Below are positions 36,638 through 45,022 of a DNA stretch of 64,000 bases, piece by piece. The notes below the pieces were generated by a model that saw only the letters and a list, made by a program, of their open reading frames with translations, was not told the DNA's origin and ran no database searches. Positions within the stretch are counted from its first letter, which is position 1; every line of letters starts with the position of its first letter. The stretch comes from Thalassobaculum sp965228445 (GTDB lineage: Bacteria > Pseudomonadota > Alphaproteobacteria > Thalassobaculales > Thalassobaculaceae). The translations under genes were made by a program, and so were the position numbers. The DNA is taken from the NCBI GenBank assembly GCA_965228445.1, contig OZ245813.1, positions 4,774,001 through 4,838,000 on the forward strand, in the 5' to 3' direction.

Positions 36638-37426
36638 ATGCCACCGATCCTGTCTGCCGAGCACGTGACCAAGGTCTTCTCCACCGGACGTGGCGACCAG
36701 GTCGTCGCCGTCGACAACCTGTCGGTCGACATCCACGAAGGCGAATTCGTCTGCCTGCTCGGCGCCTCGGGCTGCGGCAAGTCGACGATGCTGAACATGT
36801 TCGCGGGCTTCACCCAGCCGACCAGCGGTGCGGTCCATCTGCGCGGCACGCCCATCACCCGGATCGAGCCGCGCTGCGGCATGGTGTTCCAGTCCTACGC
36901 CCTGTTTCCCTGGAAGACGGTGCGCGCCAATGTCGAGTTCGGCCTGAAGGTCCGCCGCATGCCGCGGGCCGAGCGTCGCGACCGGGCGCAGCGGTTCATC
37001 GACATGGTCAAGCTGACCGGCTTCGAAGATCACTATCCGACCGAACTCTCCGGCGGCATGCAGCAGCGGGTGACCCTGGCCCGCCTGCTGGCGAACGATC
37101 CGGAGGTCCTGCTGATGGACGAACCCTTCGCGGCCCTGGACGCCATGACCCGCCAGGTCATGCAGGAGGAACTGCTGCGGATCCACGAGGCCAGCGGCAA
37201 GACGACGGTCTTCATCACCCACTCGATCGACGAGGCCCTGATCCTGTCGTCGCGTATCGTCGTGCTGTCCTCGCGGCCCGGCCGGGTCAAGGCGGTGCTG
37301 GACAACGACCTGCCCAGCCCGCGCCACGTCGACGTCCAGCTCTCGCCGGAATATGCCGACCTGAAGCGGCGCATATGGGAACTGGTCGAGAGCGAAGTCC
37401 GGCACCACGACGACACCGAACACTGA
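36638..37426 (+). CDS. NitT/TauT-type ABC transporter ATP-binding protein
   Basis: A 262-residue ATPase. Walker A is GASGCGKST (about 43-51), Q-loop VFQSYALFPW, signature LSGGMQQRV (about 136-144), Walker B VLLMDEPFAALD (about 157-168) and the switch His in FITHSIDEAL. It belongs with the permease and binding protein just upstream. The next gene, an M24 hydrolase, starts 53 bp downstream. Confidence 0.95.
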   Translation: MPPILSAEHVTKVFSTGRGDQVVAVDNLSVDIHEGEFVCLLGASGCGKSTMLNMFAGFTQPTSGAVHLRGTPITRIEPRCGMVFQSYALFPWKTVRANVEFGLKVRRMPRAERRDRAQRFIDMVKLTGFEDHYPTELSGGMQQRVTLARLLANDPEVLLMDEPFAALDAMTRQVMQEELLRIHEASGKTTVFITHSIDEALILSSRIVVLSSRPGRVKAVLDNDLPSPRHVDVQLSPEYADLKRRIWELVESEVRHHDDTEH

Positions 37427-37479
37427 GCCTCACTCACAATCACAAACATTCGTACCGCACACCGGACGAGGAGAGCGTC

Positions 37480-38637
37480 ATGTCCAAACACGACTTCACA
37501 CCCGCCGAATTCGCCGACCGGCTGGCCCGCACCCGCAAGGCGATCGCCGACGCCGGCCTCGATTGGCTGGTCCTCACCCATCCGGTGTCGATCCGCTGGC
37601 TGATCGGCCAGGACAACAAGAGCTACACGACCTTCCAATGCCTGCCGGTCTCGGCGACCGACAGCAAGCTGGTCGTCTTCTCGCGCGGCATGGACGTCAA
37701 CGAATTCATGGCGGAGTCGATGGTCGAGGACGTGCGCGCCTATAACGGCCGCGAGCCGGAGGATGCGATGGCGGCGTTTTCGGCATTCGCCGACGATCTC
37801 GGGCTGAAGTCGAAGCGGGTCGGCCTGGAGGTTCCCGGCGTCTATCTGAGTGCGGCCCATTACCTCGGTCTCAAATCCATCCTGGGCGATGCCCTGGTCG
37901 CCGAACCGAACGGGCTGATCCCGGCGCTCAAGATGACCAAGTCGCCGCAGGAGCTCGACTACCACCGGAAGTCCGCGGCCATCGCCGGCCAGGCCTGGAG
38001 CGCCCTGACCGGCGCCGTCGGTGAAGGGGTGAGCGAGCTGGCCCTGTCCGGTGCCGCGTACAACGCCATCCTGTCCGCCGGCAGCATGTTGCCCGCCAGC
38101 ACCATGAATCTCGTCACCGGCGAGCGCAGCTGTTTCGCTCTGGGCGGTCCGACCGAGCGCCGGCTGAAGCGCGGCGATACCGGCCTGGTCGAGCTCGGCG
38201 GCGCCTATCGGCGTTACACCTCGACCCTCGGCCGGCAATGGAACCTCGGCAAGCCGAGCGCGCGGCTGACCGAGCTGTTCTCTCTGGTCCAGGAGGCTTC
38301 GGCCGCCGCTTTGTCCAAGATGAAGGCCGGCGTGCCGGCGATCGAGCCGCACGAGGCGCTGAAGGCGGTTTTCGTGAAGGCGGGGGTCGACCATTTTCGC
38401 CAGCACACCTCCGGCTACGGCATGGCCCCGGGCTTCCCGCCGTCCTGGGGCGAGCCGTTGAACATGTTCGGCGGCAGCAAGGACGTCCTGCGGGCCGGCA
38501 TGGTCGTGACGGTGGAGCCCGGCCTATTCAGCGCCGAGGATCAGCTCGGCGCCAGGCTGATCGACAACTGCATCATCACCGAGACCGGCGTGGAGCTGCT
38601 GTCGACCACGCCCCAGGACATCGTGGTGATCGACTGA
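37480..38637 (+). CDS. M24-family hydrolase of the metal-ligand-poor creatinase/ectoine-hydrolase type
   Basis: A 385-residue protein; ATG 37480 follows GAGGAGAG. It has the creatinase N-terminal domain (about 10-150) and the pita-bread M24 domain (about 160-380). At the usual metal-ligand positions it reads VELGG and YTSTLGR, where peptidases have Asp, so the Asp ligands are lost. HTSGYGM and TVEPGLF keep the His and one Glu, and the last Glu is not conserved. This pattern fits non-metal M24 enzymes such as creatinase or ectoine hydrolase (DoeA/EutD), which hydrolyse C-N bonds in small compounds. It is the last gene of the transporter operon, so it likely hydrolyses the imported compound or a product of its oxidation. 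Confidence 0.85.
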   Translation: MSKHDFTPAEFADRLARTRKAIADAGLDWLVLTHPVSIRWLIGQDNKSYTTFQCLPVSATDSKLVVFSRGMDVNEFMAESMVEDVRAYNGREPEDAMAAFSAFADDLGLKSKRVGLEVPGVYLSAAHYLGLKSILGDALVAEPNGLIPALKMTKSPQELDYHRKSAAIAGQAWSALTGAVGEGVSELALSGAAYNAILSAGSMLPASTMNLVTGERSCFALGGPTERRLKRGDTGLVELGGAYRRYTSTLGRQWNLGKPSARLTELFSLVQEASAAALSKMKAGVPAIEPHEALKAVFVKAGVDHFRQHTSGYGMAPGFPPSWGEPLNMFGGSKDVLRAGMVVTVEPGLFSAEDQLGARLIDNCIITETGVELLSTTPQDIVVID

Positions 38638-38684
38638 GCGACGGCGGCGGCCGATGGCAAGTTTCTCCCCGGTTCGGCCGTCGC
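38638..38684. terminator. Possible bidirectional terminator hairpin
   Basis: GCGACGGC (38638-38645) pairs with GCCGTCGC (38677-38684) in the 58-bp gap between convergent genes. The loop is long and no clear T-run follows, so this is weak. Confidence 0.3.
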
Positions 38685-38695
38685 GCTCCGGTCCG

Positions 38696-40012
38696 TCAGG
38701 CGCTCCGGGGAGACCGCCCCTCGTCGAGGCGATCCAGCAGCCGCCAGCCCCGGATCATGGTGGCGATTCCCAGCGGGGCCAGGCGGCCCCCGAGGATCGG
38801 CGCCACCTGGGATACGGCGAAGGACAGATCCCGGACGTCGCCACCGCTCGCCGCCCGCGCGAGGTCACGCCCCATCAGGGTTGCGGCCGCCAGGCCGCGG
38901 CCGCTGTATCCGAAACCGGCATAGAGGCCCGGACCAAGCACATGGAGTCTCGGCATGCGCTCCCGCGTCAGGGCGATCCAGCCGTTCCAGCTCTCCTCCC
39001 AATCCACGCGCGGGAGAGCCGGATAGAGCGCCTCCAGCCGCCGGCTCGCCATCGCCAGGAACGGCGGGGCATGCCGGCCGAACGGCGCCCCATCGACCGT
39101 CAGGTGCAGCCGGTTGCCGGCTATCCGACGCACCCCGGAATACAGGCGCCGCGTGTCGGTGAGCGGGTGGGCCTCGGGCAGGATGCGGGTCAGCAGCTCC
39201 TCCGCCATCGGTGCCGTGGCCGCTGCGTGGACCCGCATCGGCACGATGCTGCGCGCGATATCGGGCCAGAGGCGGCCGGTATAGGCGTTGGTCCCGAGAA
39301 TGACGGTGTCGGCGAGCAGACTGCCGCCCGGAACCCGCAGCCGCCAGGCGGTGCCTTGTCGTTCGACTCCGGCGACGGGAGTGCCGGTATGGACCTGAAC
39401 GCCGGACTCCGTGGCGACCCGCGCAAGGCCGCGCGTATAGGCGAGCGGATTGAGATGGCCGCCGCGACGATCGATGACCGCCCCCGCATAAAGCCCGGAG
39501 CCGATCGCCGAAGCCGCCGCGGTCCGATCCAGAATGTCGATCGCGGCACCGCGCCCGCGCCAGTCATCGGAATAGCCCTCCAGCCGGCGCATCCCGTCGG
39601 CGTTGCGGGCGGCGAACAGAAGCCCGGTGCGGATCGCGCCGCACTCGATCGCATGGCGCCGGATCAGATCGAACACGAGTTCCGGCCCGGCGGCGATATC
39701 GGCGATCAGGCGTTCCCCCCGCTCGCGGCCGAAATGCGCGAGGATCCGCCCCGTGCCGTGGGTCAGCGTCGGAACGATCTGGCCGAAAGCCCGCCCGGAC
39801 GCTCCCCAGCCGATCTCCTTCGCCTCCAGGACGGCGACCGACGCCCCGGTCCGGCGCAGGTGATAGGCACTCGAAAGGCCCGTGATGCCGCCGCCGACGA
39901 CCGCCACATCAACCCGGCCGCCCGGCGCCGGAGCCGAGACCTGCCTGCGCTCGCCACCGCAATCTGCGTAGACCGCCGGCGGGGGGCCATGGTCGTCGGA
40001 GCCTTCGTTCAT
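38696..40012 (-). CDS. DAO-type FAD-dependent oxidoreductase (PuuB/glycine-oxidase-like)
   Basis: About 438 residues from ATG 40012, which has GAGG six bases upstream; a GTG at 40030 is an alternative. The Rossmann dinucleotide site VAVVGGGITGLSSAYHL is near the N-terminus, followed by EAKEIGWGASGRAFGQ, the FAD contact typical of gamma-glutamylputrescine oxidase and related amine oxidases. The C-terminal part has GPGLYAGFGYSGRG, the second FAD contact. It likely oxidises an amino acid or amine. It converges with the M24 hydrolase gene. It may process an amine released by that pathway, though it is not in the same transcript. Confidence 0.9.
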   Translation of the reverse strand: MNEGSDDHGPPPAVYADCGGERRQVSAPAPGGRVDVAVVGGGITGLSSAYHLRRTGASVAVLEAKEIGWGASGRAFGQIVPTLTHGTGRILAHFGRERGERLIADIAAGPELVFDLIRRHAIECGAIRTGLLFAARNADGMRRLEGYSDDWRGRGAAIDILDRTAAASAIGSGLYAGAVIDRRGGHLNPLAYTRGLARVATESGVQVHTGTPVAGVERQGTAWRLRVPGGSLLADTVILGTNAYTGRLWPDIARSIVPMRVHAAATAPMAEELLTRILPEAHPLTDTRRLYSGVRRIAGNRLHLTVDGAPFGRHAPPFLAMASRRLEALYPALPRVDWEESWNGWIALTRERMPRLHVLGPGLYAGFGYSGRGLAAATLMGRDLARAASGGDVRDLSFAVSQVAPILGGRLAPLGIATMIRGWRLLDRLDEGRSPRSA

Positions 40013-40125
40013 CGCGTCCTCGCTGCTCACTTTATGTCAGGAAGGTCAGGTCATCCTCCATGAAATAGTATTCAAAATTATCACAACATAAATATCCAAA
40101 GTAACTCGACGTGGAAGGTTTCAAT

Positions 40126-40434
40126 ATGGAAATACTTGTAGCGAGCGATGACGTTTGCGCTCTAGTCGACGCCGATGATTTCAAGAAATTTCACATAGAC
40201 GCCGAAAATACTCAGCAGGGCGATGCGGCTATCGCGGCGGCGATAGGACATGGTGCCGAGGCAGACGGTGCGGGACATATCTGGGTCAGCGCAGATCGCG
40301 TCCGTGACCTGGCCAACCGACGGTCGGATCCAGACTGGCAACGGAACTTCACGCGCATGCTGGAAGCTGTGCGTCCCTACGGTTGGTGCAGCGAGGACCT
40401 CACCCGTATCCGCGCCCATGTGAAGCGGAGTTAG
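40126..40434 (+). CDS. Hypothetical protein
   Basis: A 102-residue protein from ATG 40126, preceded by GGAAGG at 40113-40118. It is soluble, acidic at the front and basic at the back, with no signal peptide or membrane span (MEILVASDDVCALVDADDF at the start; RSDPDWQRNFTRMLE later). I recognise no family. It is transcribed alone, between a flavin oxidase gene read the other way and a repeat-rich gap. Confidence 0.55.
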   Translation: MEILVASDDVCALVDADDFKKFHIDAENTQQGDAAIAAAIGHGAEADGAGHIWVSADRVRDLANRRSDPDWQRNFTRMLEAVRPYGWCSEDLTRIRAHVKRS

Positions 40435-40748
40435 GACCGATCCAACGGCCCGGCCGTCCTGTGTCTAGGCTGACTAGTGGAACGGTTGTCGCTGGGGCGA
40501 CCAGGGTCCGTGGGTCGGCCCGGGAATGACCGCTATAAGGCAACGGCTCACGGGCGTCCAACGTCCGCTCTGGGGCGGCCGACGCAGCAGCCTCGAACGG
40601 CAGCTATGGGTCGGTCGCGACGTCAGCAGTGCTTCGTGTGGGTGGAAGCTGCGTAAAGACGGCGCAGGAGCTGCCACTAGGGTGCTATCTGATCGTTCGC
40701 ACCTATCGAGCGGCCGGCAGATCCAGCGTCAACTCCTCACAATGGTCT
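40435..40748. other. Intergenic region with dispersed-repeat remnants
   Basis: About 310 bases without a supported gene. They contain GGGAATGACCGCTATAAGG (about 40520), CGTCCGCTCTGGGGCGG and GCAGCTATGGGTCGG, variants of the same short motif found in other gaps in this window. Confidence 0.5.
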
Positions 40749-42041
40749 TCAGTGCTTCAGGCCCATCGCTTCTATGGGAGTAGTTCGACCACGAAGCGTG
40801 TGCTCGCCGAGTGCAGACCATCTAGCCCCGTCGTTCGGTATCCCAGCTTCGTCCAGTAGCGTCCGCGAAGTGACGAAGGGACAGTCCGTTTCACGACTGA
40901 GCCGCTCCAGCCGCTCGGCGACGTTCACCGTGTCCCCGATGACCGTGTATTCGAGCAGACGGCCGCTTCCCAGAACGCCGACGAACACCTCGCCATAGTG
41001 ACCGCCGATGCCGATCTCTATTCCGGAGCCGCTATGACGCGTGCGGTCTTCTGACCAATCCGCCACCTTCGTCAGGATATCGACGCCGCACTCAACAGCG
41101 CGCTTGGCGTCGTCGGGTTCCGTCGCCGGCGCACCGAACACGACCATCACCGCATCGCCGATGAACTTGTCGACCGTTCCGCCGTGACGGAACACGCATT
41201 CGGTCACGCGCTCCCGGAACTCGGTCAGCACCGTACCGAGCTCCTCCGGCGTCATCGTCTCGGCCATCGACGTGAACCCCTTGATGTCGACGAACAGAAC
41301 CGCCACGGGCTGCCGGAGACCGGACGCCAGGCCGTCGGGATCGTCGCGGCTCAGGCTCTCGGCGATCCGCGGAGAGAAGAAGCGGGAGAGACGGGCGCTG
41401 CGCCCCGCCTGATCGATCGAGCGGAGCAGCAACCGCCGGGTTCGGTATCCGCCGAGCATCAGGATCGTGCCTGCGGTCGCGACCAATGCCGGAGGCAGCA
41501 CGTCGAAGGCGAACACCTCCCCCATGGGCCGATGCCCCGTCTCAGCCATCGCGGCCATGCGCTGCGACATGGCCATGGGCATGCTCGGGCTCGGCATCAT
41601 CGACGTCACGAGCACCGACCCCAGAAAGATCGCCACGATGTAGGCGATCAGCGCCGGCTGGTAGCGCATCGAGGCATGTATCAGGACCACGAACATCAGC
41701 GTGGAGGCAGGCACGGAGACCATCTCCGCACTCAGGCCCATCGTGTTTGCCATGATCTGCATGTGGGTCACGATCAGGACCACGTCGAATGTCGCGAACG
41801 CGTAGGGCAGGAGTGGGTGATACAGCCGACGCCAGGCCAGAATCAGGCTCGCCACCGTGGCCAGGCCGTACAGACCGATATCGATCGCCGCCCCCCGATG
41901 GAGACCGTCGTCGGAGGCGGACAGCACGACCGTCGCCAGCAGAACCGCAAGGATACCGACCCGGACGAAGGCCGACAGAAGGTCGGCCTGCATCTCCGAT
42001 GCCCGAAGCTCCGGGAGCCGATCGAGCGCGGACCGCTTCAT
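40749..42041 (-). CDS. Membrane-bound class III adenylate/guanylate cyclase
   Basis: A 430-residue protein from ATG 42041, which overlaps the stop of the upstream permease gene by four bases (ATGA). The N-terminal half has about six hydrophobic spans with Met-rich loops. The C-terminal catalytic domain (about 235-425) has FVDIKGFTSM with the first metal Asp, VDKFIGDAVMVVFG with the second Asp and the purine-selecting Lys, and EYTVIGDTVNVAERLE. All catalytic residues look intact, and the Lys plus GDTVN pattern favours ATP as substrate, giving cAMP. It is coupled to an amino-acid-type permease, so it might report transport or membrane state. The effector is unknown. Confidence 0.9.
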   Translation of the reverse strand: MKRSALDRLPELRASEMQADLLSAFVRVGILAVLLATVVLSASDDGLHRGAAIDIGLYGLATVASLILAWRRLYHPLLPYAFATFDVVLIVTHMQIMANTMGLSAEMVSVPASTLMFVVLIHASMRYQPALIAYIVAIFLGSVLVTSMMPSPSMPMAMSQRMAAMAETGHRPMGEVFAFDVLPPALVATAGTILMLGGYRTRRLLLRSIDQAGRSARLSRFFSPRIAESLSRDDPDGLASGLRQPVAVLFVDIKGFTSMAETMTPEELGTVLTEFRERVTECVFRHGGTVDKFIGDAVMVVFGAPATEPDDAKRAVECGVDILTKVADWSEDRTRHSGSGIEIGIGGHYGEVFVGVLGSGRLLEYTVIGDTVNVAERLERLSRETDCPFVTSRTLLDEAGIPNDGARWSALGEHTLRGRTTPIEAMGLKH

Positions 42042-43363
42042 CGGTGCCCCGCATGATGGCCGGTGCTGCCCTCGCCCAGCCATCGGTGCAGATAGATCCG
42101 CTGAAAGGCGAAGACACCGGCCATGGCCAAGACGGCGATGACGACGATCACCGGGTCCGACTGCCATTTCATCACCGCGAACGCGCCGAGGACCAGGGCG
42201 TCCAGCAGGATCGCCGTGAGCATCACCCAGCCCTGCGCGCCGATCTCGTGCCGGAGCCACCGGTACACGCCGACATGGATCGCGATATCCATCACCAGAT
42301 AGAAGAACGCGCCGAGCGAGGCGATGCGGCTCAGATCGAAGAAGATGGTGAGCAAGGCAGCCGTGACCACGGTGTAGACGAGCGTATGGTCGCGGATGGT
42401 GCCGGGCATGCCGAAATGGCTGTGCGGGATCATCTTCATGTCGGTCAGCATGGCCAGCATGCGAGAGACCGCGAAGATGCTGGCGAGCAGCCCGGACGCG
42501 GTCGCCAGGACCGCGAGCGCGACCGTGAAATAGAAACCGTAGGATCCCAGGGCGGGTTCCGCCGCCTCGGCGAGCGCGTAGTCCTTGGCGGCGACGATCT
42601 GATCCAGGGACAGGCTTGACCCGACGGCGAACGCCACCAGCAGATAGACCACCACGCAGATGAGGATCGAGGCGGTGATCGCGCGCCCGACATTGCGGTG
42701 CGGGTCGACCATCTCGGCCCCGCTGTTGGTAATCGTCGTGAAGCCTTTAAAGGCCAGGATCGACAGCGCCATGGAGGCGACGAAGCCGGTCAGAGGCAGA
42801 TCATCGGCAGCAACGCGCGGTTCGAAGGAGAAACCGCCGGCCCAGAGGGCTGCCGCGCCGAAAAACGCAATTCCGCCGATTTTCAGGGCCGCCATGATCA
42901 GCGACACGAGTCCGACAGACCGGTTGCCGGAAACGTTGACAAGATAGGCGAAGACGATGAGACCGACCCCGAGGGCCGGAACGAGTAAGCTGTCGGTCCC
43001 CACGTCGAACGGGCGAAGCAGATAGGTTCCAAAGGTCCGCGCCACCAGGCTCTCGTTGATGACCATGGAGAGAGCCATGAGAACGGCCGCACCGGCGGCC
43101 ACTCCGCCTGGCCCATAGGCCTTTTCCAGGATCATCCCGATGCCACCGGCCGAAGGATACGCGTTCGACATCTTCACGTAGGTGTAGGCGCTGAATCCGG
43201 TCACCAGCGCACCGGCGATGAACGACAGCGGAAACCACGGCCCCGCCAGATCTGCAATCTGCCCGGTGAGGGCGAAGATTCCGGCGCCGATCATCACGCC
43301 GGTACCCATCGAGATGCCACCGATCAGCGTGATGCTGTTCTTCTGGTAAGTGCTGGAGGCCAT
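42038..43363 (-). CDS. APC-superfamily amino acid/polyamine permease
   Basis: A 441-residue permease. ATG 43363 has GGGGA upstream; a longer frame to 43468 lacks support. It starts ITLIGGISMGTGVMIGAGIFALTG, the TM1 signature of the APC superfamily, and contains about 12 spans (for example ALVTGFSAYTYVKMSNAYPSAGG and FKGFTTITNSGAEM). The substrate is likely an amino acid or a polyamine. Its stop overlaps the cyclase start (ATGA), and it lies 76 bp after a CBS-BON protein gene read in the same direction. The three look like one unit. Confidence 0.9.
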   Translation of the reverse strand: MASSTYQKNSITLIGGISMGTGVMIGAGIFALTGQIADLAGPWFPLSFIAGALVTGFSAYTYVKMSNAYPSAGGIGMILEKAYGPGGVAAGAAVLMALSMVINESLVARTFGTYLLRPFDVGTDSLLVPALGVGLIVFAYLVNVSGNRSVGLVSLIMAALKIGGIAFFGAAALWAGGFSFEPRVAADDLPLTGFVASMALSILAFKGFTTITNSGAEMVDPHRNVGRAITASILICVVVYLLVAFAVGSSLSLDQIVAAKDYALAEAAEPALGSYGFYFTVALAVLATASGLLASIFAVSRMLAMLTDMKMIPHSHFGMPGTIRDHTLVYTVVTAALLTIFFDLSRIASLGAFFYLVMDIAIHVGVYRWLRHEIGAQGWVMLTAILLDALVLGAFAVMKWQSDPVIVVIAVLAMAGVFAFQRIYLHRWLGEGSTGHHAGHR

Positions 43364-43439
43364 GTCGTCCCCGCTGTTCTGTATAGGTCGAGGCCGTTCG
43401 GATGTTGCCACCCGAACGGCCGATACGGTAGCCGGGCGG

Positions 43440-44129
43440 TCAGAGTCCCCAGGCCCAGGCTGGAACATGCCCCAGTTGCAAGTGGACTTCCGATACGCCA
43501 GGGGTTTCTTCGACCGCGACCTTCACCGCACGGCTTTCGTCGTCTGTGTCAGTCACACCCCAGACCGTCACAACCGCGTCCTTAACGGTGACGTTTATCA
43601 GGGACGGGTCGACAGCCGGGACCGCACGGATCGCGTTGACAACGGCCACACGAAGCGCACGGTCGTCGCCACTGGGAGCGACTATCTTCTCTGCCGAAGC
43701 CAGCCCATGCAGGAGATTGGCGCGGCTCACGATACCCAATACCCGGCCGTCCTCGACCACCGGCACACGCTTGATCCGGCGAGTCTCGAGAGTCTTCGCG
43801 ATCTCGTGCACCGGCGTCGTTGGCGCAACAGTGACGACATCCCGGGTCATGATGTCCTCTGCCTTTGTGCCGTGCGCCTTCACAAAATCTGCGGCCGCTT
43901 TGCTTGACCCTGTGAATGCCTCGAGCCACCACGAGCCTCTGCGGTCACCTTCATCCTGCAGCCGCCTCATCAGGTCGCCTTCGCTGACCAACCCGGCCAA
44001 GCGATCGTGGGAGTCAATAACCGGAACTGCACTGATCCGGTTTTGGAGCAGGGTCTGGGCGATTTCTTCGACGGTGGTTTCGGGGGAGACCGTCACCACG
44101 CGGTCCGTCATGACATCTTTTGCAAGCAT
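43440..44129 (-). CDS. CBS-domain pair plus BON-domain protein
   Basis: A 229-residue protein; GGAGAGG precedes ATG 44129. CBS1 (about 5-60) begins AKDVMTDRVVTVSPET. CBS2 (about 90-146) begins AEDIMTRDVVTVAPTT and ends GIVSRANLL. The BON domain lies at about 152-215 (VVNAIRAVPAVD, VTVKDAVVTVWGVTD). CBS pairs bind adenosyl nucleotides; BON domains bind lipid or membrane surfaces. As the probable first gene before the permease and the cyclase, it may sense the cell's nucleotide state, perhaps the cAMP made by that cyclase, but that is inference. Confidence 0.92.
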   Translation of the reverse strand: MLAKDVMTDRVVTVSPETTVEEIAQTLLQNRISAVPVIDSHDRLAGLVSEGDLMRRLQDEGDRRGSWWLEAFTGSSKAAADFVKAHGTKAEDIMTRDVVTVAPTTPVHEIAKTLETRRIKRVPVVEDGRVLGIVSRANLLHGLASAEKIVAPSGDDRALRVAVVNAIRAVPAVDPSLINVTVKDAVVTVWGVTDTDDESRAVKVAVEETPGVSEVHLQLGHVPAWAWGL

Positions 44130-44316
44130 GGATCCTCTCCTTGCTCATGTACCCGCTGACACCGGAGAACGAGTAGCCGGACCCGTACCATGCGGGCGCT
44201 AGGACCAGCCGAACCGTGAAGACTAGTGCGTCCGTTCGGCACGGCTGGAGGCGGTGATCGGGCGCCACGACGATGTTGCCCGATCACCGGATCTGGTCGG
44301 ATGGCGCTTCAGCGGG

Positions 44317-45018
44317 TTAGAACAGCATCTTCGTGCCAACCACGAAGAACAGGTTGTCCCGCTGCTCGCCCTCCGCCCGGGCGAGATCGGCCGTCTCACC
44401 GAACCGGCGCTCGTAATGGACCCCGATATAGGGCGAGACTGCACGGTCCAGCAGATCGTAGCTCAGACGGGCACCGAGCTCGAGTTTCGGCGCAAAGGCG
44501 CCGACCCCAAGTTCCGCGTCGTCGCCCAGCGGGGTATCCAACTCGACGCTTGGCGTTAGGATTATTCGGTTGGTGATCAGCCCCTCGTACTCGGCCTCGA
44601 TCCGCACGAAGGAGGTCTCGCCGACGTAGAGATCGGCATCGAGCTCGAACCATTGCGGGGCCAGGCCCTTCACCCCGACCACACCGTAGGCGCGATCCTC
44701 GCCGCGAGGCGTATCCAGCCGGACGCCGACGACCGCATCGAAGAAGGTGGAGATCGGCTTCTGAAGACGAAGCTGGTTCTCCAGGGTTTCAAACTGATTG
44801 CCTTCGGTGAGGTACTCCGCCTCGCTGCGCCAGACGAACTTCAGCTCGTCGGTTCCCGCCAGGGCGTCGAAGTCCCAGGCGTAGACGTCCGACCCGTCGT
44901 CGAACCGACGCTCGGCCTGTTCGACCTGCAGGCCGTAGATCAGCGGCTCGGCCGTGGCCGGGACACCCCAGAGCAACGCCGGAACCAGGGTTGCGGCGAT
45001 GAGGATATGTCTGCGCAT
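44317..45018 (-). CDS. copB: Copper resistance protein CopB (outer membrane)
   Basis: A 233-residue protein with a Sec signal peptide (MRRHILIAATLVPALLWGVPATA). The mature part matches CopB: EPLIYGLQVEQAERRFDDGS, AWDFDALAGTDELKFVWRSE, DLYVGETSFVRIEAEYEG and the terminal FFVVGTKMLF, whose final aromatic is typical of outer membrane barrels. It lacks the long His/Met-rich N-terminal extension seen in some CopB proteins. It follows copA by four bases and is the last gene of the copper operon. It is thought to help keep copper in or out at the outer membrane. Confidence 0.93.
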   Translation of the reverse strand: MRRHILIAATLVPALLWGVPATAEPLIYGLQVEQAERRFDDGSDVYAWDFDALAGTDELKFVWRSEAEYLTEGNQFETLENQLRLQKPISTFFDAVVGVRLDTPRGEDRAYGVVGVKGLAPQWFELDADLYVGETSFVRIEAEYEGLITNRIILTPSVELDTPLGDDAELGVGAFAPKLELGARLSYDLLDRAVSPYIGVHYERRFGETADLARAEGEQRDNLFFVVGTKMLF

Positions 45019-45022
45019 GGTC

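Noticed and set aside
35525..37423. 632-codon minus-strand frame opposite the ABC transporter genes
   Set aside because: It is a low-complexity Asp/His/Arg-rich shadow of three well-identified genes.
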